Source: Frankiales bacterium
GTDB taxonomy: Bacteria > Actinomycetota > Actinomycetes > Mycobacteriales > Jatrophihabitantaceae
Length of the DNA: 64,000 bases
Reading direction: 5' to 3'
Assembly (NCBI GenBank): GCA_025966315.1
Contig: JAOPUZ010000072.1
Location: forward strand, 1-64,000
In this document: positions 1 to 8,742 of the stretch, in pieces
Layout of the letters: the number at the start of each line of letters is the position of its first letter
How positions within the stretch are numbered: position 1 is the stretch's first letter
Position numbers and translations under genes: made by a program
The notes under the pieces: generated by a model
What the model saw: only the letters and a program-made list of their open reading frames with translations
Databases searched by the model: none
What the model was told of the DNA's origin: nothing

Positions 1-326
1 CACCATCGCCGGCACTCATCCCTGGGCTATCAGGCACCAGCCCGATACGCTGCAGCCTGCACACACCAATGAAAACCAGGCGACTCTCACAAACCCTGGA
101 CCACTTCACGGGGCCCTGCCAGGTCAGTCGGTGGTGCTGGCGGGCTGACGTTCGGCGCATACGGCAGTATCCGGGGAGGACCGAGCCGCAATCACACCCG
201 GCACCCCTCACATCAGTACCGCGCATTTCGCCGCTGGTTCAACTAGGTCGAGGCAAGGTCGCCGCGTGAGAAGACGGCGAGCTGTAACATCCGCACGAAC
301 AGCGAGCGCACTCGGGAGGCGGCAGC

Positions 327-593
327 GTGCCCGTGATTGTGCTATTCGGAATTCTGCTGCTCCTCGCTATCGGCTTGACTGTAGCAACCAATTGGCGTGG
401 CGCCGCAAAAAGGTACGCAACAGTCGTAGATGCCTTCGTACCGTCCGGTAGGCCTTGGAAGCGGCGATCACAAAGCCCAGACGAAGAATTCGCCTCGTTC
501 GTTTTGCAGCAACGGGTCATCTTTGGTCTGGTCGCCGCGCTCGCTGCCGGTTGTTTTATAGCCCTTATCATTGGCACGGCGTTCCTACGTTGA
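327..593 (+). CDS. small hypothetical membrane protein (two predicted TM segments)
   Basis: 88-aa ORF with hydrophobic N- and C-terminal segments. Confidence 0.55.
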   Translation: MPVIVLFGILLLLAIGLTVATNWRGAAKRYATVVDAFVPSGRPWKRRSQSPDEEFASFVLQQRVIFGLVAALAAGCFIALIIGTAFLR

Positions 594-680
594 GGTTTTC
601 TCGCCAGAGTGCCTGGTGTGACTCGCCGGGCTTGTATAGGAGTCGCAATAACGGTCGTCTACTAGATTGGGCGTGGTGAT

Positions 681-1082
681 TTGACGAGCAATGGCCGCTC
701 GCATCGAGTGAGGGCCGGCGGCCTTTTGATCATCACCGTGACGGCAGTCCTAGGGTGCGCGGGTTGCATGACCAATAGTTCCTCCGACGGAGTTCGCAAC
801 GTGTCCGTCGTCAACGACTCCGGGAGTTCGCTGTATATGACTACCTGTGAGGACGCTAAGTGTCAGAAGCTGGCCAGCGGCAGAGGTACAGTCCAAACGG
901 GAAATTCATTTCACCAGGCTATTGGTGATCATGATTCCCAGAGCATCGCCATTCGTGGCAACGGACTTCACCTGACATTGGGTCTCCAGGGCGCCGTCGG
1001 AGGCGATACGCGATGTGTAGTAATCAACACCGGTTCGAAAGTTGCCAATAATTACTCGCTGTCAACGTTGCCTGGATGTTGA
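681..1082 (+). CDS. hypothetical lipoprotein
   Basis: 133-aa ORF with basic N-terminus, hydrophobic stretch and lipobox-like LGCAGC. Confidence 0.65.
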   Translation: MTSNGRSHRVRAGGLLIITVTAVLGCAGCMTNSSSDGVRNVSVVNDSGSSLYMTTCEDAKCQKLASGRGTVQTGNSFHQAIGDHDSQSIAIRGNGLHLTLGLQGAVGGDTRCVVINTGSKVANNYSLSTLPGC

Positions 1083-1259
1083 GCAAGTGCGCGGTTAGTT
1101 TTGAGTTTTAGGGCGATTCGTCGCGCTGCCGAATCTATTCCACCGCGACGGATCAGCCCAATGCCACGTAGCCTAATAAGCATGGGCCCATAGGCCGACC
1201 TTAGAAATGATCTTGAGATTGGATAGTTGGGTACGGACTCGCTGGAAGCTGGGCGTTCC

Positions 1260-1902
1260 TCATCTGCTGATCGCGTCCAGCTCTTCCACGTGTGTTCCGG
1301 CCGGCCCTAGCGGCGAGGGGGCCGGTGGGGCGGTGGCCGCGGCCCAGAGCGTTTTCGCAGGGCAACGCCGCGCGGAACTCACGGTACGATGCGGGACGCC
1401 GATCGCGACGGCCCGGTGCCAGGCCACAGACTTATTGAAGTTGGAGCGGCGCAGCGGCTGGCCGACCGGGCCGGCGAACACGAGGGCGTCTGGTTCTAGT
1501 TGCGTAAACGCGGCCAAGTGCTCGGCCAGGGCATAGACGACCGCGACCGGCAAGGCGATTTTCGCTGACCGGCGCGTGATTTCGTCGGACCGGACTGAAG
1601 GCCACCGCGAGACCGCTCGATGAACTGGCGGCGGATGCGCACCGTTCTGGAGTTAGCTCGAGATCGCCTCTGGTGAGGGCGGTGATCTCGCCCCACCGCA
1701 GCGAGGCGAAAGTCTTCAGCAGGATGAACGCTCGCCATCGATTCGGCACTAGGTCGGCTAGCTCAAAGACCTGGGCGATCGTCAGAGCTGGCCGTTCCAA
1801 TGATTGGGCCCGCGAGTTACGGTTAGTGCGGCTCTGGGGAGATAGGGCTTGCGACCTCTGACAGGACGCGACCGGGCAGTTTGGTCGCGGAGCGGCAGGC
1901 AT
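1260..1902 (-). pseudogene. degenerate phage-type tyrosine integrase
   Basis: Integrase-like text (FELADLVPNRWRAFILLKTFASLRWGEITALTRGDL; LEPDALVFAGPVGQPLRRSNFNKSVAWHRAV) split across two minus frames. Confidence 0.7.
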
Positions 1903-2002
1903 GTCGCTGGTGTCGCGGGGACAACCGGCCTCAGAGCCCCCTATGTGGTGTTATTCGGTGGTGCGTGGAGGCAGGGCTCGGCGTTCATAGGCGGCGGTGA
2001 CG

Positions 2003-2139
2003 TGCAGCTGGCCCGCGAGATGTATGACTCGCAGCGCTACACCGTCGAGGCGATCGCCCTGAACCTCGGCGTCAGCCGGCCGACCATCTACAAGCACTTG
2101 AATCAAGAGCGCGAGACCGTAGGGAAGGTGCCACCATGA
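2003..2139 (+). pseudogene. remnant of serine resolvase/invertase C-terminal HTH
   Basis: VQLAREMYDSQRYTVEAIALNLGVSRPTIYKHL resembles the C-terminal HTH of resolvases; catalytic domain absent. Confidence 0.6.
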
Positions 2140-2228
2140 CCGTCATGTGTGACCCGCGGCGATAGTTGGCACGGTTTCGCGGCGATATTTGGCGCTTGAT
2201 TGACCCCCTGGGCGCCTGGTGCGAGTAC

Positions 2229-2693
2229 TCAGGTTGCGGGTGCGTTGCCGGGCGAGGTCGCGGCTACGGAGGGGTGGGCGTTGGGCTGTGGGCACACATT
2301 CTGGTGGATCTCACGGGTCAGATCGGCGATCATTTTCGTCAGCTCAGTGTTGGACTTCAGCTCCAGCTCGTTGGCGACGAAGTCGTGATCGGCTTTCTTC
2401 TGCTGAAAATCGGCCTGCCGGTTCTGCCCGATCATCACGAACGTCGACAAGAAAATCGCCTCCAGCGACACCACCAGAGTCAGTGTCGGCCACGGGCTTT
2501 TCTCCACCAACAGCATCCAGGCCACGAACACCAGGATGTGGGCGTAGACGAAAGCCATCGACCCGGCGAATTTGGTGATCGCGTCGGCGACTTTCAGTTG
2601 CACATCGGCTGATCGTTGCTCCGCCACAGCGATCACGCTCGGGTGGCTCGGGTTCGTGGAGGTGGACGGTGATGGGGCGGCGGTAGCTGTCAT
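2229..2693 (-). CDS. DUF1003 family membrane protein
   Basis: ADAITKFAGSMAFVYAHILVFVAWMLL ... EAIFLSTFVMIGQNRQ is typical of DUF1003. Confidence 0.8.
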   Translation of the reverse strand: MTATAAPSPSTSTNPSHPSVIAVAEQRSADVQLKVADAITKFAGSMAFVYAHILVFVAWMLLVEKSPWPTLTLVVSLEAIFLSTFVMIGQNRQADFQQKKADHDFVANELELKSNTELTKMIADLTREIHQNVCPQPNAHPSVAATSPGNAPAT

Positions 2694-2882
2694 GACCCAG
2701 ATTGTCCGCTGGGCTCATGGGCGCTGATCCCGACGCGCCGGAACCGGAACGATTCCGGTACACGGCCGCCACGCCGCCGTGAGCACTGTCCCACCCGGTC
2801 GGCGGTGAGCGAAGCGCTGGGGTTATGGCGGTGGATGTGTGGCGGGGTTTGGGTACTCGGATGACCCCTTTTCCCAGCGCGG

Positions 2883-3641
2883 TCAGCTGGCACGTCGTGT
2901 CGGCTGCTCATCCGGCGTGGGGCTGGTGAGCCACAGGACGATGGCTTGGGCTCGGGTGTCGACGCCGAGCTTTGAAAAGATGCGGTTGATGTGGTTCTTT
3001 ACCGTTTTCTCGCTGAGCCAGAGCGCGGCAGCGATCTCACCGTTACGACACCCACGGGACACATGATCCATGACCTCGCGTTCTCGGGGGGACAGGCTCC
3101 GCATCCGAAACTCATTCGAGGACACGGGCACAGGTCGCGCCCCTGATCGAGGCACCGCCGCCAACAGAGTTCTGATGAAGTCTTCGGTCGAGTACTGGCC
3201 GTGGACCAAGGTCGCGTCGGCGTGCAACCGGTCTGGCCCCGCGGGTTGCGCGGAGTCGCCAGGGCCGGCCAACAACACGATCGCGGCGAAGCGCTGGCCT
3301 CTGATCGGCAGCGCCTGCGCTGCGGCCAGGACCGCGTGGTCGAGCACCACGAGATCAATACCAGGACGTGCGGCCAGCGCGGACACATCCGAGCCGTCGG
3401 CATGTTCGCTCACGAACTGCAAGCCAGGCGTCTCACCGAGTAGCGCGCAGATGCCAGCGCGGAGCAGGATATTGGCCGTCGCGACCACGACCCTGACGTT
3501 CGCCTGTCCGGCGCGGGAATCTGACCTAATCCGTACGTGCGCACCCGCGGGCGGCGTGGCTATCAGCGCGGGGCCGTGAGCCTTGATCATCAGCGTGCTC
3601 CCACATCGGGGGAGCACGGACGCGCCATTACGCGTTGGCAT
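2883..3641 (-). CDS. LuxR-family response regulator-like transcription factor
   Basis: C-terminal LSPREREVMDHVSRGCRNGEIAAALWLSEKTVKNHINRIFSKLGVDTRAQAI. Confidence 0.85.
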   Translation of the reverse strand: MPTRNGASVLPRCGSTLMIKAHGPALIATPPAGAHVRIRSDSRAGQANVRVVVATANILLRAGICALLGETPGLQFVSEHADGSDVSALAARPGIDLVVLDHAVLAAAQALPIRGQRFAAIVLLAGPGDSAQPAGPDRLHADATLVHGQYSTEDFIRTLLAAVPRSGARPVPVSSNEFRMRSLSPREREVMDHVSRGCRNGEIAAALWLSEKTVKNHINRIFSKLGVDTRAQAIVLWLTSPTPDEQPTRRAS

Positions 3642-4270
3642 GACACGGATCGTTCGACCACTGCGCGCGCATCGCGCAGCACGAGCTCGTCGGTAGATCC
3701 TGCTCGACCCATCGTCATCCCTCGCCCGGCTCAGTGATCAAATGATCATGTACCCCCCTTATCGACCAAATCGACACCCAACTAAGCGATCGCCGGCCAG
3801 CGGGCTGCGCCAGCTCTATGCTTCGGTCTCCGGGGTGCTTCGCGTCGCGGTTTGGTGATGAGCGTTCGGTCAGATTGCAGACGAGGCGGCCGGCGGAGAT
3901 CGTGTGTCCGCCGCACGTCGACAACGGGGATCGTGACTGACGGGCCAGGGTTGGCGTCCGCTCGACGGCGCGCCGGCCTATTGCCTGCTTCCCGCGGCCT
4001 GGCCGCGCGAGCACCGCACGTGGGTTCCCGACCGTCTTCCCCTCGTAGGAATGGGCGCAGAGAACGACCGCAATCTCGGCAAGCCGTCGCGTGCCCGCTG
4101 CGTGCCGCAACCACGGTCAGACCGGGTCGCGAACAGTCATCAGCGGTCACCCGTCAGACCACTTATTCTTTAAGCAGCAACGGATTCAGCACCCCTCCCC
4201 ACGCGCAGCATCCTGTTCCAAATTCACGGAGGAGTTGCCAACGCTCGCGCGCTTTTCGCGTGCTGTAACG

Positions 4271-4309
4271 GATCCGGATCCGGACCCGGACCCGGACCCG
4301 GATCCGGAC
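4271..4309. repeat. hexanucleotide tandem repeat (GAYCCG)x6
   Basis: gatccg gatccg gacccg gacccg gacccg gatccg gac read directly. Confidence 0.9.
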
Positions 4310-4409
4310 GTCGCAGGCGCGGACTCGGCGATGACGACCCCGAGCGCCTCGGCAATACGAAGGGTCGGCGTTGCGGGTGGCGTGCTGAGAGCGGAGGGCT
4401 GCGCCGATT

Positions 4410-4462
4410 CCACGATGCGAGCATTGAGCGCCGCTAAATGACGTTCAACGCTCGCATCGTGG
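4410..4462 (-). terminator. inverted-repeat terminator-like element downstream of the NlpC/P60 gene
   Basis: CCACGATGCGAGCATTGAGCG / CGTTCAACGCTCGCATCGTGG, 19 of 21 paired, 11-nt spacer. Confidence 0.65.
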
Positions 4463-4467
4463 GTCGC

Positions 4468-5109
4468 TTAGCGGTAGTGGTAATAGCCGAACAGATCGGA
4501 CATCAGATGTACCGAATCGGTCTTGACGTAGGTGCCGGTGCGCAGCGCGTCGATCATTTTGCCGTGGCCGATGTAGATACCCACGTGATGGATAGAGCGC
4601 GCGCTGCCGCCATAGAACACCAGGTCGCCGGGCTGGGGGTTCTTGACCCGGTGCATGTGGCGGTTAATCTGGCTGCGCGAGCTACCGGAGCCAAGAACGT
4701 CACGGCCGAAGGCCAAGTAGTACACCCACCGGGTGAATCCCGAGCAGTCCACGCCCTTGGTGTGGTTGGCGGGGCAGGGCTTGATCGAGCCGGTATACCC
4801 GGCACAGGTGCCTAGACTTGGACGCGGGTGAGCACCGTGGCCGCCTCCCCACGAGTACGGCACTCGGCCGCCTGGCCAGCCAGGCTCACGGTGGCCGCGT
4901 TCGATGGCCTTCGCGTAACTGACGATCTTAGATTGAACGGTGGCGGCCGCCATCGGCGCGGCGAGAGTCGTCACGGCCTGAGTGCGTGCGAGGGCGGGTG
5001 CGGCTAGGGCGGGTGCGGCGAGGGTCGTCACGGCTAGCATCACGGCTACCGTGGCGGCAACGCTAGCGGCGATATTCTGCAATGTCAGTTTGTTTGAGCG
5101 ATCGTTCAT
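4468..5109 (-). CDS. secreted NlpC/P60 family cell-wall hydrolase
   Basis: Signal peptide then VDCSGFTRWVYY...NPQPGDLVFYGGSARSIHHVGIYIGHGKMIDA; start at MNDRSNKL. Confidence 0.88.
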   Translation of the reverse strand: MNDRSNKLTLQNIAASVAATVAVMLAVTTLAAPALAAPALARTQAVTTLAAPMAAATVQSKIVSYAKAIERGHREPGWPGGRVPYSWGGGHGAHPRPSLGTCAGYTGSIKPCPANHTKGVDCSGFTRWVYYLAFGRDVLGSGSSRSQINRHMHRVKNPQPGDLVFYGGSARSIHHVGIYIGHGKMIDALRTGTYVKTDSVHLMSDLFGYYHYR

Positions 5110-5155
5110 GATGTCTCCTGATCTTGATTGTTCAATGACCCCGTGGTGATCGACT

Positions 5156-5224
5156 GAAAGTGCTCCAAGCCAACGAGAATCTGGGTTGCGAAGACCAGAT
5201 TCACGAGCAGCGAGGAGCACCTTC
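5156..5224 (-). other. nested inverted repeats in the leader of the NlpC/P60 gene
   Basis: Outer GAAAGTGCTCC/GGAGCACCTTC (10 of 11) enclosing GAATCTGG/CCAGATTC (8 of 8). Confidence 0.55.
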
Positions 5225-5594
5225 GGAGTGAAGAGTAACGGGCTATATACGCCGGTTCGTACCGAGCTGACCCGTTCGAGCGGGCACGACCGGTTCGCGC
5301 CGACACGACCGGTGTAGCCGGCTGCTTGGGCTCGTTGGATCGCGTCGGACCGTTGCCGCTATTGCGGGTCCTCGGTTTAGGCCGGTGTCTATGAAGCGTG
5401 CGAGGTTTGCCCAACGCGCATCGGGGTTATCGCCGCGGTCGGCGCCGGGGTCGTCGGTGGGGATCCGGGGTCGAGGATGAACCCTGGTTTTCCCTTGCGG
5501 GGAAGGGGAATGGATTGCGGAGGCTAGCTGCCGGCCGAGTTCCCCGGGGGGCCCGGTGTCGTGCTCGGACGTGGGTGTCGTCGCGACAAACTTG

Positions 5595-5631
5595 CCATGT
5601 TGGAAAGCATGCTGCATGCTTTCCAACATGG
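5595..5631. promoter_or_regulatory. 37-bp near-perfect palindrome overlapping a start codon; candidate operator or translation-control hairpin
   Basis: CCATGTTGGAAAGCATGC-T-GCATGCTTTCCAACATGG, 18-nt perfect arms with 1-nt centre. Confidence 0.8.
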
Positions 5632-6191
5632 AAAGTTCAGAGCGCCCCATCGCCCCGTCCGAAGCCCAGGCTGCGATCGCGGATGCCGAGTCCGGCCGCA
5701 CCCGGCTGGCCAGCAGCCTCAGGCTGCCGTCCTACTTCCACAGTTCGATCGGCGCGGCCATCGCCGTCCAGATCGGCACCGGCGCAGCAGGTGTCGCTAA
5801 CCAGGAGATCTGGGGGATGGTGGTGCTGGCCGGAGGCCTCCTGGTCTTTGTCCTGGTCGCGGCCGTCCAGCTGGCGCGATTCCGCCGCCTCAACGGCGCA
5901 TGGGTCGGCGGCCTGGCCAGCCAGGTGCTGCTCGGGACGGCGGGTCTGGCGTCCATCACGTATGCCGCGGCCTTCGGGCTGGCGACCTGGGCGGCCCTCG
6001 CCGGTGCAGGGTGGCTCACGCCGATTGCCGCGGTGGCCGGTGGTGGCGCTTACGCCTGGGCCGGGCGTCGTTGGTGGCACAGCTACCAGGGTGCGCCGGC
6101 CGAGCACAGCCGCGGTGAGCACGCCGTCGTCCTAGTGGCCGCCGGCGTCCTTGCTCTGGCCTTCCTGGTCGCTCTGGTGGCCCTGCGGTGA
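5628..6191 (+). CDS. multi-TM membrane protein, operon partner of winged-helix regulator
   Basis: Start at ATG 5628 (MESSERPIAPSEAQ...) with several hydrophobic segments. Confidence 0.75.
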   Translation: MESSERPIAPSEAQAAIADAESGRTRLASSLRLPSYFHSSIGAAIAVQIGTGAAGVANQEIWGMVVLAGGLLVFVLVAAVQLARFRRLNGAWVGGLASQVLLGTAGLASITYAAAFGLATWAALAGAGWLTPIAAVAGGGAYAWAGRRWWHSYQGAPAEHSRGEHAVVLVAAGVLALAFLVALVALR

Positions 6192-6478
6192 CGCCGAACC
6201 TCGACCCGATCCTGCAGGCCCCGGCCCGGCTCAAACTGATGACAATGCTTACTGCCGTGTCTGAGGCCGAGTTTGCCACCCTGCGTGAGGTCCTCGCGGT
6301 GAGCGATTCAGTGCTGTCCAAGCACGTGAGCGCGCTGGCGGCCGACAAGTATGTGCGCAGCCGAAAAGGCATGCACGCCGGCCGCCGAACCACCTGGATC
6401 TCACTGACCCCGGTCGGACGCGCCGCCCTCAGGTCGCACGTGGCGGCCCTGCGCGAACTGATCGCCGGCGTGGAATGA
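6188..6478 (+). CDS. winged-helix transcriptional regulator (HTH_34/MarR-like)
   Basis: LKLMTMLTAVSEAEFATLREVLAVSDSVLSKHVSALAADKYVRSRKG...; 4-nt GTGA overlap with upstream CDS. Confidence 0.82.
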   Translation: MTPNLDPILQAPARLKLMTMLTAVSEAEFATLREVLAVSDSVLSKHVSALAADKYVRSRKGMHAGRRTTWISLTPVGRAALRSHVAALRELIAGVE

Positions 6479-6539
6479 ACAGGCCAGTCCTGACGCCGAT
6501 TCCGAACCGGCTCACCAAGCTTCGCCAGGCTAGGGGCTG

Positions 6540-6836
6540 GATACAACGAGAAGTCGCCGAAAAGCCGGGGGTGCAGTCGGCCCGGGTTGCGGGGTAGGCG
6601 TGATACCCGGCCAACGTGTCCTCAACACGGTCGACGGCCGACGGTGCCACCTCCGGGGCGTCAAGCTCGGCGACCTCGATAGCTCGGTTGAGGGCGATGA
6701 TCGGCGAGGGATCGAGGCGGACGAGTTGGTCGTAGAGGGCGACGGCCTGGGACCAGCCGGTGTCGCGTGCGTCACGGGCGGAGGTGTGCACGGCGTTGAT
6801 CGCGGCGAGGATCGGCTCCGCCCGGACCCGGAAAAT
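6540..6836 (-). pseudogene. C-terminal remnant of a SigI/ECF42-like sigma factor
   Basis: AINAVHTSARDARDTGWSQAVALYDQLVRLDPSPIIALNRAIEVAELDAPEVAPSAVDRVEDTLAGYHAYPATRAD; no sigma2/sigma4 region upstream. Confidence 0.75.
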
Positions 6837-6924
6837 CACTTATCCCTTGCACGGCGAGGGGAAAGGTAATCGCACCGTGAACGGCATCCGGCCCCCGAGC
6901 CGACAGTGCGACTTCGATTTGCGT

Positions 6925-6972
6925 CACCCGCACCCGCACCCGCACCCGCACCCGCACCCGCACCCGCACCCG
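6925..6972. repeat. hexanucleotide tandem repeat (CACCCG)x8
   Basis: Eight exact consecutive CACCCG units. Confidence 0.95.
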
Positions 6973-7035
6973 GAACGAAGAACGCGGATCGGGAGCCGGT
7001 TCACTCGTCGCGGCTACCAGCCGCACTCGTCGGGC

Positions 7036-7374
7036 CTACCGGCGCAGGCTGGAGTTCCGATGCGCAACCGCGTTGCCCGCGCGACTGCTGGTGATGGCAA
7101 CCAGGATCGCGGCGACCGCGATCTCACAGAGAATGGTGAGCAAGGTGCCGACGTGGAACAGGTGACGGCCGATGAGACTGCCGATCAGCGATCCGATCCA
7201 CCCGATGACGACGGTGCTGAAGAACCCGATCTCCTGACGGCCGGGCAGCACGAGACGGGCGAGGCCACCGATGATCGCGCCGACCAGCGCGGCACTGATC
7301 AGCAGCCACAAGGCCCATCCGACGATTGGTAGGACGACGACGAGTACGAGGAGAACCACGATCAAAATGACCAT
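7036..7374 (-). CDS. GlsB/YeaQ/YmgE family (transglycosylase-associated) membrane protein
   Basis: GAIIGGLARLVLPGRQEIGFFSTVVIGWIGSLIGSLIGRHLF. Confidence 0.82.
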   Translation of the reverse strand: MVILIVVLLVLVVVLPIVGWALWLLISAALVGAIIGGLARLVLPGRQEIGFFSTVVIGWIGSLIGSLIGRHLFHVGTLLTILCEIAVAAILVAITSSRAGNAVAHRNSSLRR

Positions 7375-7530
7375 GCCTCCACGGTACCTACAGCGGCGCA
7401 GTAAGGCTTATGTGTCCGGCCGCTGAGTTGCCCGGCCGTTTGCCAGACAGCACAGCCAGCACCGGAGAGCACCCGGCGCAAATACGGCGTTCCAGTTCCG
7501 CTAGCACCCGGTCGGGGGCATACTTCCGTT

Positions 7531-7719
7531 ATGAGTGATCAGGAAGCGGACAGGGATACGACGCCGAAACCGAAGCCCGGGCCGGGCCGCTTCAAGAAGC
7601 TGCCTGAGCGCGTCCGCCTCGAGGACACCGTGGAATCTCAAGACACGCGCACCGTCGAGGATCCTGAGGGCGGCCGCGACACGGACCGCGACTTCACAAT
7701 TCGCTACGGCGGGGGCTGA
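7531..7719 (+). CDS. small conserved-looking hypothetical protein
   Basis: 62-aa charged ORF MSDQEADRDTTPKPKPG... filling an otherwise empty gap. Confidence 0.5.
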   Translation: MSDQEADRDTTPKPKPGPGRFKKLPERVRLEDTVESQDTRTVEDPEGGRDTDRDFTIRYGGG

Positions 7720-7729
7720 CCCGCCCGAT

Positions 7730-8530
7730 TCAGCCTGACGGGTGCGCCGAAATGACAAAGGCGGCCAGGCTGCCGTTAATCGGTCCTTCGCCGAGCCGGG
7801 TCGTCATCTCATCCGCCAACCTCTGCGTCAGCTGCCCAAGCGGCCCGCGTTGCTCGAGCGCGAAACGAAGTGGCGTCCCGAGGCAGAAGCCTTCGGCCAA
7901 GTCGCGCGCGGATGCGGCTGAACCGCGCAGCACCACGCGATCCAGGCGATCGGGCACCAATCCAGCAGCGTTTAGGTCCGCCTCGATCGTGCTGATGTCG
8001 GCGTAGCCATGCGGTATCCGGACGATGAAATCCGGCGGATCATCAGGGAAGACGGCGGCGAGGCTGGCCACCATGGCGGCCGGGAAATCAGACTCGTCCA
8101 CGATGTCCCAGGTGGTGAGTAGGACAGTGCCGCCGGGAGAAAGGACCCGAGCAATCTCGGCGAATGCCGCTGACTTGTCCGGGAAGAACATCACGCCGAA
8201 CTGGCATACCACCAGGTCGAACACATCGGCAGCAAAGGACGTCAGGTGCTCGGCGTCGGCCTGCGCCCACCGGGCGCCACTGACCCGCTCGGCGCCCCAC
8301 GAAATCATTGCTGGATTGAGATCGGTGGCCGTGATCTCTGCTGTGGGCAGCGCCCGGACCAATTGAGCCGTCGCAATGCCGGTACCAGCCGCCAGCTCGA
8401 GCACTCGTCGCGGTGCCAATAGCCTGGCGCGCTCGGCCACCTCGCTGGCGTAGGGAGCGAACAATGCCGGTCCCAAACATCGGTCATATACCGCGGGCAT
8501 TGACTCGATCCAGTCCGCGTCCGTGGTCAT
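7730..8530 (-). CDS. SAM-dependent class I methyltransferase
   Basis: VLELAAGTGIATAQLVRALPTAEITATDLNPAMI motif; start MTTDADWIES. Confidence 0.88.
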   Translation of the reverse strand: MTTDADWIESMPAVYDRCLGPALFAPYASEVAERARLLAPRRVLELAAGTGIATAQLVRALPTAEITATDLNPAMISWGAERVSGARWAQADAEHLTSFAADVFDLVVCQFGVMFFPDKSAAFAEIARVLSPGGTVLLTTWDIVDESDFPAAMVASLAAVFPDDPPDFIVRIPHGYADISTIEADLNAAGLVPDRLDRVVLRGSAASARDLAEGFCLGTPLRFALEQRGPLGQLTQRLADEMTTRLGEGPINGSLAAFVISAHPSG

Positions 8531-8742
8531 CGGTGAAGCATGACGTACCTGATCAGCTACCGAAAGGGTCCATCGATGCCGACGACGCAACGACGACGAC
8601 TACGCGGTCAGCTCGGGCCTGGATCCATCGCCGGCACGATCACGCTCGCGGATCGACCGAGCCGAGGAACGTAGGTGGTCCGGCGCTTGACCCGCTCGGC
8701 CGCTGTCGGCGGTGCGGGACTTGTCGCTCTACGGTGGACGGC

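Noticed and set aside
2156-2197. Imperfect direct repeat CGCGGCGATANTTGGC as a transposon end
   Set aside because: Only two short copies, no matching inverted end found in the window.
4091-4441. ORF with DPDPDPDPDPDPD (and SGSGSG on the minus strand)
   Set aside because: The dipeptide runs are translations of the hexanucleotide microsatellite in arbitrary frames; no surrounding protein-like sequence.
6925-6972. Possible CRISPR-like array
   Set aside because: Pure 6-bp tandem repeat without spacers.
6906-7094. ORF with APAPAPAP / HPHPHP runs
   Set aside because: Translation artefact of (CACCCG)n; overlaps the antisense of the GlsB-like gene.
8413-8742. N-terminal extension of the SppA ORF
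   Set aside because: Antisense to the methyltransferase start region and low-complexity; protein-like sequence begins at ATG 8743.
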